This document shows positions 19,577-29,016 of a stretch of DNA of 64,000 nucleotides, piece by piece. The notes below the pieces were generated by a model. The model made no database searches. It had not been told where the DNA came from and saw only the letters and a list, made by a program, of their open reading frames with translations. Source of the DNA: Fen-1273 sp963837815 (GTDB lineage: Bacteria > Bacteroidota > Ignavibacteria > UBA10030 > UBA6906); assembly GCA_963837815.1 (NCBI GenBank), contig CAWIOS010000016.1, positions 62,001 to 126,000 on the forward strand, written 5' to 3'. The translations under genes and the position numbers were made by a program. How positions within the stretch are numbered: position 1 is the first letter of the stretch; each line of letters opens with the position of its first letter.

Positions 19577-20980
19577 ATGAACGTAGTTGACATAACGGCA
19601 TACGGAGCAGTTGCGGACGGTGTGACTGACAACGCCATCCCCATCCGGATGGCCATCGACGCCTGCGCGGCGTCAGGCGGGGGGATCGTGCGCGTGCCCG
19701 GGAGTGGCACATTCATGACCGGACCGTTCGACCTGAAATCCCGCGTCGAGCTCCGCCTCGAGCGCGGGAGCCGAATACTCGCCAATCCCGATGAAATGGT
19801 CTACACCAAAAGCGCGTTCAGGGAGAACATGGGGGAGGGGAGCATCTGGATCGGGGGGGAGAACGCCGAGCGCGTGACTATCAGCGGGGAAGGGACGATA
19901 GACGGGAACGGGATCGCGTTCATGGGACCCGAGGAGAAAGGCGCGTACGCGCTGAAGGAGTTCGATACGTTCGACAGGCGTCCGCATCTCCTGACGCTCG
20001 TGAACGTGACCGGCCTTGCCATCAGCGGCGTAACATTCAGGAATTCGGCCTACTGGGGCGTTCATCTGGTCGGGTGCAACGACGTCGACATCCATGGCAT
20101 CCGTATCGACAACAGCCTCAAGATCAGGAATTCGGACGGGATCGACCTGGACCACACGCGGAGCGTCCGGATCAGCAACTGTGTCATCGCGTCGGGGGAT
20201 GACTGCATCTGCTTCAAGACCCGGCGGGAGTACGCGGAGTTCGGCCCTACGGAAAACGTCACCGTGACGGACTGCACGATGACATCCACCTCGTGCGCGA
20301 TCAAGCTCGGCAGCGAAAACATGGACGCCATCAGGAATGTCGAGGCCAGGAACTGCGTGATCCGGTCCAGCAACCGGGGAATCGGCATTCAGAACAGGGA
20401 CGAGGGCGTCATTGAGAACGTCCGTTTTGCCAACTTCACGATCGAGGGGCGCCTCTTCGACGACGTCTGGTGGGGGAAGGCGGAACCTATCTCCATCACA
20501 GCGTACCGGCGGAAAGCGGCTTCGGGGAAGGACGCAAACGTGAGATTTGCGCCGGGCCAGACGGAAGGGCGGGTGGGAGCGGTGCGGAACATTGCGTTCA
20601 CCGGCATCACCTGCACGGGCGAAAACGGGGTCTTCGTCGGCGGCGAGGAGGGGAAGATCAGCGGCATCACGTTCACGGACGTCCGTCTCGCCGTGGAAAG
20701 GACGACGCACTACGACGGGGGCATATACGATCTCCGCCCCTCGGACACCGTCGGCCTGCTGCGTGCCGGCACGCACGGGTTCTGCCTGGTGAACGCCGCC
20801 GCCGTCGCCATACACAATTCGTCGGTCCGTTGGGGAGCACGGACGGCCCCGTATTTCGGGTCCGCCGTGCACGCGGAGCGGGTGCAGGGCCTGTCGCTCG
20901 ACGGCTTTGCGGGGGAGGGTGCATTCGGTGACATACCACCGATTGTAACGTCACACTGTACAAACGTGTCACTCGGATAG
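19577..20980 (+). CDS. GH28 polygalacturonase-like protein
   Basis: 467 residues, intact. Right-handed beta-helix family GH28. It starts with the usual VDITAYGAVADGVTDNAIPI and shows NSDGIDLDH (Asp187) and SGDDCICFKT (Asp208, Asp209), the three catalytic carboxylates of GH28, and NRGIGIQNRDEG (the RIK-like loop). The usual His of the GHG motif is absent: the position reads TSTSCAIKLGSE, a variant I recognise from other bacterial GH28-like proteins. There is no signal peptide, unlike the GH92 neighbour, so it may act in the cytoplasm on imported oligosaccharides, or its export start is misjudged. Polygalacturonan, rhamnogalacturonan or another uronide could be the substrate. Confidence 0.88.
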   Translation: MNVVDITAYGAVADGVTDNAIPIRMAIDACAASGGGIVRVPGSGTFMTGPFDLKSRVELRLERGSRILANPDEMVYTKSAFRENMGEGSIWIGGENAERVTISGEGTIDGNGIAFMGPEEKGAYALKEFDTFDRRPHLLTLVNVTGLAISGVTFRNSAYWGVHLVGCNDVDIHGIRIDNSLKIRNSDGIDLDHTRSVRISNCVIASGDDCICFKTRREYAEFGPTENVTVTDCTMTSTSCAIKLGSENMDAIRNVEARNCVIRSSNRGIGIQNRDEGVIENVRFANFTIEGRLFDDVWWGKAEPISITAYRRKAASGKDANVRFAPGQTEGRVGAVRNIAFTGITCTGENGVFVGGEEGKISGITFTDVRLAVERTTHYDGGIYDLRPSDTVGLLRAGTHGFCLVNAAAVAIHNSSVRWGARTAPYFGSAVHAERVQGLSLDGFAGEGAFGDIPPIVTSHCTNVSLG

Positions 20981-20990
20981 GACGGCGGCC

Positions 20991-23170
20991 ATGTTCGGTC
21001 TCCATATCGCTGATATCATCGTCATCCTGGCGTATGTCGCCGTGGTGGTCGCCATCGGCGTCTGGGCCGCACGGCGCATCCGGACCCAGGAGGATTACCT
21101 CCTGGGCGGGAGGGAGAATTAGGGAAGCTGCTCCAGACATTCGCGAGTTTCGGATCGGCGACATCGGCGGACGGCCCGGTGGGAGTGGCGACGACGACGT
21201 TTCACAACGGCGCCGCGGGAATCTGGAGCGCGCTCCTCATGGTGTTCTTCACGCCGGTCTTCTGGATCACCTCGCCGTGGCTGCGCCGCATGCGGCTGAT
21301 GACGATGGGGGACTTCTACGAGGAACGGTACGGCTCCCGTGCCATGGCCGCCGTCTACGCGCTCGTGGCCACGATCGGCATGATGGGACTGGTCGCAGTC
21401 GGGTACACCGCGATGACCAGGACAATCCTGGCGATCACGCCCAAGGAGGCCGCGGAGTATTCTCCCGCCGAGCGGCGGGAGTATGCGCTGGCGCAGGAGG
21501 CGACCGCGCTGGAGGCGCGCGACTTTGACACGCTCAGCGCCGCGGAGAAGGACCGGCTGGGCGAGCTCCGCCGCCTGCAGCCGCAGGATGTCTTTTCCCA
21601 CCTGGACGAATCGATGATCGTCTGGTGCGTCTGCTGTATTATCCTCCTGTACGCCACGACAGGCGGACTGGCGGCGGCGTTTTACACCGACATGCTCCAG
21701 GGGGTCTTCATCATCGCCCTGTCCATCATCCTTATTCCGTTTTCCTGGGCGAAGATCTCCCGCCTTTACGCCGACGGCAGCATCCTCGCGGCACTGCGCG
21801 TCCTTCGCCAGAAGCTTCCCGCGTCGTTCTTCGAGATCTTCGGCTCCCGACGCTCATCGACTTTACCTGGTACTTCATACTGGCCGCGTCGCTTGTCGCG
21901 GGGGTCACGGTGGTGACACAGCCGAACCAGATGGTGGCCAATGCGGCGGCGAAGGACGAGCACACGGCCCGCGTCGGCTTTGTCACCGGCGTCTTCATGA
22001 AGCGGTTCTGCACGATTCTCTGGGGAGTTGTGGGGCTCTCCGCAGTGCTCCTCTACGGTGGCTCGGTGCGCAACTCCGATCTGGTCGGGGCATCGCCACG
22101 ACACCTGCTCGGGTCCGCCGGCTTTGGCCTGATCGGGCTCATGATCGCATCGATGATGGCCGCGCTGATGTCGGCCGGGAGCGCGCTGATGCTGACGGTG
22201 TCCGGGTTGCTTCTGCGCAACATCTACCGGCCCCTGGTGAGCGGCAGGAGCGAACGGCACTACGTCTGGGCGGGACGCGTCCTTGGAGCCCTGTTCCTGA
22301 TCGGCGGGGCCGTCATCACGCTTACGTACACCGGCATCTTCAACTCCTCAAATTCATCTGGACATTTTTTGTCATTTTCGCCGGCGCATTCTGGCTCGGA
22401 CTGAAATGGCGGCGGACGAACAGGGCGGGGGCGTGGGCATCCATCATAGCGACGCTCGTGGTGTTCTACCTGGCGCCGCTGGCGCTTCCGGCATCATCCC
22501 CTCGCTGAAGACCGACACGTGGATGCTCAAAGAAACACAGCCGCAGCCGGTCACACGGACGTATCGCGCGAGCGAGAGGGACGTCGAGCAGCGCGCGCTC
22601 GAGATCGCGGCATGGAAGGCGCGTGACTCGCTGCACGCCGATCAGGGGGCGCTTCCGCCCGCCCTTCCCGCGGGGGAAGAATTCACGAAGGAATACCAGC
22701 TGCCGTCGAAGGTTCTCTTCTGGTCGAAGCAGCCCGTGCTGAACGGCACCGGTCAACGCGAGGCCAGGGGGTATCTTTACCCGGAGCTGATCGTCGCCGA
22801 GTGGCTCGGCGTCCCCTGGAGCGCCAGCCGTACGCCGTGAGCCAGTCACTGGTCATGCTGGTGCCCCTGGCGTCTCGTTTCTCGTCGCGTTCGGCGTCGC
22901 CCTTGTCACGTCGCCGGAGCGCACCGACGCCGCCGACCGGTTCTTCCTGAAAATGCGGACGCGTGTGAGAGGGCTGGGCCCGCCGCCGATGCGGAAGACG
23001 TGCGGAACGCCTTCCGCAATCCCGAAGAAACCCGGAAGCTGCTCATGTTCCCCCGCACGCAGTGGGAATTCTACCGGTGGAACAGGCAGGACGCACTGGG
23101 ATTTCTTTTCGCGATCGGCGTCGTTGTCGTGGTTCTCGGCGTGCTGTTTGCCGTGGTCAATCTGTCATAA
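20991..23170 (+). pseudogene. Sodium:solute symporter (SSS family), multiple frameshifts
   Basis: Starts MFGLHIADIIVILAYVAVVVAIGVWAARRIRTQEDYLLGGR, a classic SSS N-terminus, and continues LGKLLQTFASFGSATSADGPVGVATT in another frame. Later segments are FTPVFWITSPWLRRMR, TMGDFYEERYGSRAMAAVYA, LYATTGGLAAAFYTDMLQG, NQMVANAAAKDEHTARVG, LMIASMMAALMSAGSALMLT and FIWTFFVIFAGAFWLGLKWR. A C-terminal helix ends VLFAVVNLS at 23170. About seven frame changes (near 21111, 21850, 22345, 22490, 22828, 22870, 22975) all go the same way and are readable as one lost or two gained bases. SSS proteins co-transport Na+ with sugars, inositol or acids. Its place after the iol, GH92 and GH28 genes suggests it brings in a released product. 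Confidence 0.82.
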
Positions 23171-23188
23171 CCCGCATGCTGACGTCAC

Positions 23189-23450
23189 ATGGGACGCGCC
23201 ATTCCTTCGCTGGGCATCATCCTCCTTGCCGCTGCCACATCCGCCTTCCCCCGGGCGGCGGCCCCCGCGCATATGATCGCGGCGCCGACCCCTCCTATGG
23301 GCTGGAACACCGCTATCATTGACTACCTCTGGTTCAATCCCAAGGGAGGGACCAGCCTCCAACCCGATAGCACGGGGCCGGTCTGTTCAAGCACACAAAC
23401 GCGCGGTAAGCGCAACGGGAAAGGACTCTCACAATCAGCACGCTCGTCTC
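23189..23450 (+). pseudogene. GH27 alpha-galactosidase-like remnant
   Basis: An ATG with a signal peptide (IPSLGIILLAAATSAFPRAA) opens MIAAPTPPMGWNT, the hallmark N-terminus of GH27/GH36-type alpha-galactosidases. It jumps directly to IIDYLWFNPKGG, which in GH27 lies some tens of residues further on. A further partial match, LQPDSTG and NGKGLS, follows, and then the sequence turns into the next gene near 23430-23460. The catalytic barrel and both catalytic Asp residues are gone. What is left cannot be an active enzyme. It is either a real deletion or a collapsed assembly. Confidence 0.6.
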
Positions 23451-23460
23451 ACCCGCCCGG

Positions 23461-24605
23461 TTGTCCCAGCGCCTGGTGTCTCTCGATGTGTTTCGCGGCT
23501 TCACCATGGCCGCAATGGTGCTCGTCAACAACGGAGGGGACGGGGACCATGTCTATCCGCAGCTCGCTCATGCCTACTGGAACGGTTGGACGTTCACCGA
23601 CTGGATATTTCCCTTCTTCCTCTGGATTTCGGGGATGTCTACAACCTACGCCGTGGCGGCGCGGCGTGCCAAAGGTGCGACGACGCGCGAGCTTGTTCTC
23701 CAGGTCCTGCGGAGGTCGGCGCTGATATTCCTGGTAGGGCTATTCCTGAACGGATTTCCCTTCGGTCTGATCGGCGACGCCGGATTTGCGCTTGCCACGT
23801 GGCGCATCCCCGGCGTTCTGCAGCGGATCGCGCTCTGCTACCTGGTGGGCTCGCTCCTGTACCTCTGGATGCCGTCCCGCAGGTTCTGGGTCGTCATCGT
23901 GGCACTGTTCTCTCCTACTGGGCGCTCATGGAGTTTTTCCCCGTGCCCGGCATCGGTGCAGGGTCGTGGGAACGGGGACGGAACTTTGCAGCGTACATCG
24001 ATGAGCTGGTGATCGGGTCTCATGCCTACGCACGGACGCGCCCCTGGGACCCCGAGGGGATCATCAGCACGCTGCCGGCGATCGCGTCGTACCTGTTCGG
24101 CATCCTCGCAGGTGACTACCTGCGCCGGTCGAACGCCTCCAGCGAGGAGAAGACCTCGTGGTTCTTCGTCACGGGGTGCGTCCTCCTGGTGACATCGGTC
24201 GTGCTCGACATGTGGATCCCCGTCAACAAGAGGCTCTGGACGCCGTCCTACGTGCTTATGATGGCAGGATGGGCGCACCTTGTGTTTGCGTGCTCCTTTT
24301 TCGTGATCGATGTCCGGGGCTACAGGAAAGGGACGATCCCCTTCCTGGTATTCGGCATGAACGCCATATTCATCTATGCCGTCTCATCGCTTTTCGAATC
24401 GCTGGCGGATGTCGTGGGCGTGACGGCCGCGGGACCCGCAGGAGAGGGGGTCCGGGTGTCGCTCAAGACGTGGCTCATGCACACGGTGTTCACTCCCTGC
24501 TTCTCCCCGTACAACGCGTCGCTGGCCTATGCGTGCGCCGTCGTCCTCACAATGTTCCTGATCGGATACGTGATGTGGAGAAAAAAGTGGTTCGTCAAAA
24601 TATGA
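23461..24605 (+). CDS. HGSNAT/NagX-like transmembrane acetyltransferase (DUF5009), one frameshift
   Basis: About 380 residues. The N-terminal RLVSLDVFRGFTMAAMVLVNN and WTFTDWIFPFFLWISGMS, followed by about ten hydrophobic helices (LIFLVGLFLNGFPFG, GILAGDYLRRS, LWTPSYVLMMAGWAHLVF, FGMNAIFIYAVSSLFESL), match the heparan-alpha-glucosaminide N-acetyltransferase/NagX group. That group moves acetyl from cytoplasmic acetyl-CoA onto glucosamine across the membrane. Near 23910 the frame shifts by one lost or two gained bases (VALF to LSYWALMEFFPVPG). I used the TTG at 23461; the true start may have been lost with the damage to the gene before it. ATGA overlap with the GH89 gene couples the two. Confidence 0.82.
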
Positions 24606-26792
24606 CCCGCGCCTGCCGGATTCTGCTGCTCGCAGCGCTGGCGTGTGTGCTCCCTGCCGCGCGCGGCGAACTTCATGCTGCGCCGCCGGCGGATCGCGCG
24701 GGCGTTGCCGCCGCGCGGCACATCCTGGAACGCGTGCTCGGCCCCCGGCCGCCTCGTTCGATCTCCGCCTCGTCCCTGCGCAGGACTCCCGGGACCTGTT
24801 CGAGGTCGAGGCGCGAGGGGGATGTGTGTCGGTCCGGGGGAGCAGCCCCGTCGCACTGGTGCGGGGTGCCTACCATTACCTGCGGCATGCCTGTCGCTGC
24901 ATGGTGTCGTGGAGCGGCACGCACATCGATCTGCCTCGTGTGCTCCCCGCGATGGCGCGTGTGCGCGTGCAGACGCCGTACCGGTTCCGGCAGTATTTCA
25001 ACATCTGTGCGTTTGGGTACACGACCGTGTGGTGGGACTGGGCGCGGTGGGAGCGCGAGATCGACTGGATGGCGCTTCACGGTATCAATATGCCCCTGGC
25101 TATGGTTGGGCAGACGGGCGTCTGGCAGCGGGCGGGGAGTCTTTCGGCATCCCGCGCGACAGCGTGCGGTCGTTCTCTGTCGGCCCCGCCTTCCTCCCGT
25201 GGCAATGGATGGGAAACATCAACCGCCACGAGGGACCCCTCCCGCAGGCGTGGATCGACGGCCAGGAGCAGCTGCAGAAGAGGATTCTTGGCCGGGTCAG
25301 AGAGCTCGGGATGACCCCCATCGTCCCGGCATTTTCGGGCTTCGTGCCGGACACGTTTCGCAGGCGTTTTCCCTCGGAGCGCGTATCGGAACATGCCCGT
25401 TGGAGCAGTCTTCCGGACTCGGACCGGACATTCGCGCTGGTGCCGGGATCGTCCATGTTCCAGGAGATCGGGAAACGCTTCATCGCGGAGTATCACCGGA
25501 CGTTCGGTCCGTGCTCATATTACCTGGCGGATTCGTTCAACGAGCTTGACGTGCCCGTGAGCGTGGATCACCGGTACGACGAGCTTGCTTCTTACGGCGA
25601 AGCGGTGTATCGGTCCATTCACCGGGGCGACCCGGAGGGCGTCTGGGTGATGCAGGGATGGCTGTTCAGCAATGCGGCATCCTTCTGGGATTCCGCGTCG
25701 ACACAAGCCCTGCTCAGCCGCGTGCCGGACGACCGCATGATGATTCTCGACCTGGCGAACGAACAGTTTCACGGGTGGAAGGTTCACCGGGGCTTCTACG
25801 GCAAGAATTGGATCTACAGCATCATCCACAATTTCGGCGGGAACACACCCCTGCGCGGAAACCTCCAGTTCATCGCCTCCGATCCGCCGACGGCTCTCCA
25901 CGATTCCTGCCGGGGGAATCTCACCGGGTTCGGCCTCTCCCCGGAAGGGGTGGAGAATAACGAAGTCGTCTATGAATTGCTGACCGACATGGGGTGGCAG
26001 TCGACCCCGGTCGATCTCCAGGCATGGCTCCGTGAGTACTGCCGCTCGCGTTACGGGTCGATCACGCCGGGAGTAGAGCGAGCCTGGGGGCTGCTGGATA
26101 GTGCAGTCTACGCAGGCACAAAAGGACACCACCCGCTGTTTGCCTTCCAGCATCGTCCGTCGCTGGCGCCTGCCGGCGAGGTGTTTGCCGATGCCCGAGT
26201 CGATGAGGCGCTGGACCTGATGCTCGCAGATGCGGGAAGGTATGCCGGGTCTCCCCTCTTCACCAGCGATCTGATCGACGTCGCGGCATACGCCATCGGC
26301 AACAGGATCGATCGGCTCCTGCTGGAGGCGTGCCGCGCGCACACCTCATCGGAGACTGCACTCCGCGATTCGCTCGCGGGGCGTGCCGATGGGCTTATGC
26401 GCTCGCTTGATGCCATCGTGCACGTGAGGGGAGACGAGCGGCTGGAGCGTTGGATTGCGATGGCGAGGGCGGAGGGGACGTCGGAGGGGGAGCGCAACCT
26501 CATGGAGAGGAACGCCCGCCGGCAGATCACCGTGTGGGGAGGGCCTGACCTTCATGACTATGCGGCGAAGCTGTGGAGCGGGATGGTGCGTGATTTCTAT
26601 GCAGGCAGGTGGAAGCTCTTCTTCTCGCTCCTCCGGCAGGGCGTCCCCGCCGGCGACATCCAGGAACGCCTTCGTGCATGGGAGGAGGACTGGGGGGCCG
26701 GGACCGGCCTCGCGGCCCCGGATTCCGTGAGCGACGCGGCGGCGGCCATCCGGCAGCTGATCACCGCGGAAAAGACTGGTATTCAACACTGA
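24602..26792 (+). CDS. Alpha-N-acetylglucosaminidase (GH89, NAGLU-like), two frameshifts
   Basis: About 730 residues with a signal peptide (ILLLAALACVLPAARGELHA). GH89 signatures: FDLRLVPAQDSRDLFEVEA (N-terminal domain), PYRFRQYFNICAFGYTTVWWDW, WMALHGINMPLAMVGQ, VGPAFLPWQWMGNINRHEGPLP, YYLADSFNELDVP, MILDLANEQFHGWKVHRGFYGKNW, SIIHNFGGNTPLRGNL and LTGFGLSPEGVENNEVVYEL. GH89 enzymes cleave terminal alpha-GlcNAc, as in heparan or GlcNAc-alpha-capped glycans. Frameshifts lie near 24765 (before ASFDLRL) and 25128 (QRAG to ESFGIP). From 25130 on, the frame is open to the stop. The gene overlaps the HGSNAT-like gene by 4 bases. Confidence 0.9.
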
Positions 26793-26808
26793 CAAAGGAG
26801 CGCACCGA

Positions 26809-28040
26809 ATGCGTGTTTATCTGATTCTTGTAGCGTTGGGTGCCGCGGCATGGAGCCAGGCACAAGGGCAGTGCGTGTGCAGCGGAAGTGTGACGGGGTC
26901 GGGAGGAAAGCTCCTGCCGGCAGCCCACGTCGCGCTGATGACTCCCATCGGGCTTCCGTGGTGCAGATCGTACAGGCGTCGCCGGACGGGAAATATGCGC
27001 TCACGGTCCCCACGACGGGTCTCTGGGCTCTCCGGTTCACGGGTGTCGGGTATGCCGCCGAGTCGATTGCGTTGTATGTCCCGGGCAGCACGCCCGTGAC
27101 ACTGAGTGTTGCACTCGGCGGTTACCACTACATCTCGGGCGAGCCCTCACTCACAGTCGTCGGGGATTTCAATCTCTGGAGCATTGCCACGGCGGTGCCG
27201 CTCACGCGCGGGAGCGACGGAACCTACAGCGCGAACATTCCGGCTGCCGGCGACAGCATAACATTCCGGATACGCGGCTACCGTGACGGTGACGGTGTGG
27301 AGGGCATCCCGCGTGCGACGTACGTGCTCAACGGCAGGGGAGGCTATGACGCGAGCGTCAGAGCCGCGGGCGGTACCGCGTGTGTGACTGTCGACCCGTC
27401 GCAGCTGGACCGCTCGGGTACCCGTGTGCAGGTGGCGTTTGGCGGGCCCGAGCAGTCACGGCGGATCCTCGATGCCGTCCGGGAATGGTGGGAGGGGGAC
27501 GAGGCCTACACTGCCGAACAGCTTGTTGTAGCAATGGGCCGGCCGCATTTCGATACGACGGTCACCGACTGGAATGCGTTCACGCAACGGGTGCTGCGCA
27601 GGGCGGACGCGGAGAAGGATCCCCTCGTCCGCTCGGTCTGCGCCCTCGCATACGTCAGTGTCGGGCTGAAGTCACGCCACAGGGATGCGGCAGCATTGGC
27701 ACGGTGCATGGAGCGGCTCTCCGCGATCTCCCCCGTGTGGGTGCTCAATCCGATCGCAATGTCATCTTCAGTGCGGGGCACGTCATGGTCAGCGCCGCAG
27801 CGGGAGAAGTACATCCAGGCGGCAATCGCGCGCAACCCATATCCTTCTGTCCGTGTCACCGTCATATGCACGGAATTCAAGAGCGCGCTTAATGCCGATC
27901 AGAACCGCAAGGCCGCCCGGTACTATGACCTCCTGATGGACCGCTACGGTGACACGCCGGCCGCGAAAGAGCTCCGGAAGAGCTATCCACGGCCCGAAGT
28001 CCCCGCTGACACCGCCCGCGCCGGTGGCAAGCGGCACTAG
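26809..28040 (+). CDS. Secreted protein with carboxypeptidase-regulatory-like domain (one frameshift)
   Basis: About 410 residues from the ATG at 26809, after AAGGAG. The signal peptide is MRVYLILVALGAAAWSQAQG. A short beta domain follows (VCSGSVTGSGGKLLPAAHVALM, then VVQIVQASPDGKYALTVP and LWALRFTGVGYAAESI), like the carboxypeptidase regulatory/CNA-B fold. Next comes a segment PSLTVVGDFNLWSIATAVPL, similar to glycogen-binding (CBM48/AMPK) strands, and then a mainly helical C-terminus with no family I recognise. One base appears to be missing near 26950 (TPIG to SVVQIV). It closes the GH92-GH89 run and may bind carbohydrate; no catalytic motif is seen. Confidence 0.65.
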
Positions 28041-28102
28041 AGGAGGCCGCGGGTTTCGGACGTTCAGCGACGCGCTCTCCGAATGGCTGATCAGAGAGAT
28101 GG

Positions 28103-28681
28103 ATGAACAATTCGTTCGGTAACCAGGATATGCAGGATATGATTCCATCATTTACGATTGCCTCCGGCGGCAGGATCCCATGCGTGGGGCTCGGCACATT
28201 CGGATCAGACTCTGTTGCTCCGGCAGTAGTCGCAGATACCGTAACGAACGCGGTCCGCGCAGGCTATCGCCACATCCAGCAACCCGCCCTGTTTGAGTTC
28301 TGCCGACGGCACAACATCCAGCCGATCGCCTATTGCCCGCTCGGATCGCCCGGCCGCCCCGAACGCGACAGGACCCCGGAGGACACCGTGGACCTGGAAG
28401 ACCGTGCAATCCGGTCCATCGCTGCCCGGTTGAAGATGACTCCCGCCCAGGTCGCCATCAGGTGGGCGATTCAACGGGGACAGCTCCCGATTCCTCTTTC
28501 CGTCAACCATTTCTTCGAGAACCTCGAAGCGGCGACGAAGCCTCCGTTGTCATTGAAGGACATGGACGATATCGCGAAAGCCGACAGGGACTGCAGATTG
28601 ATCAAGGGTCAGGTCTTTCTCTGGAAAGAACACCAGACCCGGGAAGATCTGTGGGACCCTGATGGGACAATTGCTCGATAG
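28103..28681 (+). pseudogene. Aldo/keto reductase with internal in-frame deletion
   Basis: 192 residues where the family has about 320. The N-terminus (FTIASGGRIPCVGLGTFGS, AVRAGYRHI) is the usual start of the AKR barrel. The next residues, QQPALFEFCRRHNIQPIAYCPLGSPGRPERDRTPEDTV, belong to strand 6 and later (the text is continuous across the join at about base 28278). The C-terminus (LIKGQVFLWKEHQTREDLWDPDGTI) is complete. The missing middle would carry the catalytic Tyr, Lys and His, so the product should be inactive. Because the join keeps the frame, it could be a deletion or an assembly collapse. Confidence 0.7.
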
Positions 28682-28714
28682 AACCCGGATGGCACATCCA
28701 GGAAGGATCAGAAC

Positions 28715-28954
28715 ATGAAAACGATGATTGGCGCACTTCTCCCGGGGAACAGCACGGTCGAGCTGAAGCAGTTTGAAGTCCCCGTGCCACACCACAGCGA
28801 GGTTGTTCTGAAAATGAAATCGTCCACGATTTGCGGCTCGGATATCCGGTGCATCTTCCACGAGCATCTGGGGAAGGGTCCCGAAGGCTATCAGGACGGC
28901 ATGATTGCGGGACATGAACTATGCGGACAGATCGTGGAGACCGGTACCCTTTGA
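28715..28954 (+). pseudogene. Zinc-dependent alcohol dehydrogenase, N-terminal fragment
   Basis: 79 residues. KTMIGALLPGNSTVELKQFEVPVP, STICGSDIRCIFHEHLG (first zinc-ligand Cys) and GMIAGHELCGQIVETG (His-Glu of the GHE motif) are the first third of a medium-chain zinc dehydrogenase such as threonine or sorbitol dehydrogenase. It stops at once after VETGTL. The remaining 250 or so residues, including the NAD-binding domain, are missing before the next gene at 29017. Together with the aldo/keto reductase remnant it marks a stretch of lost sequence. Confidence 0.7.
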
Positions 28955-29016
28955 TCGTGAAGAAGGAGTGCGTGCAATGCTGAAAGGAATTCAGTAATCA
29001 TTCACAGACCTTGGCC

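Noticed and set aside
20991..23170. Naming the symporter a myo-inositol transporter
   Set aside because: SSS sequences do not reveal substrate by eye and the gene follows several glycosidase genes, so a released sugar is equally likely.
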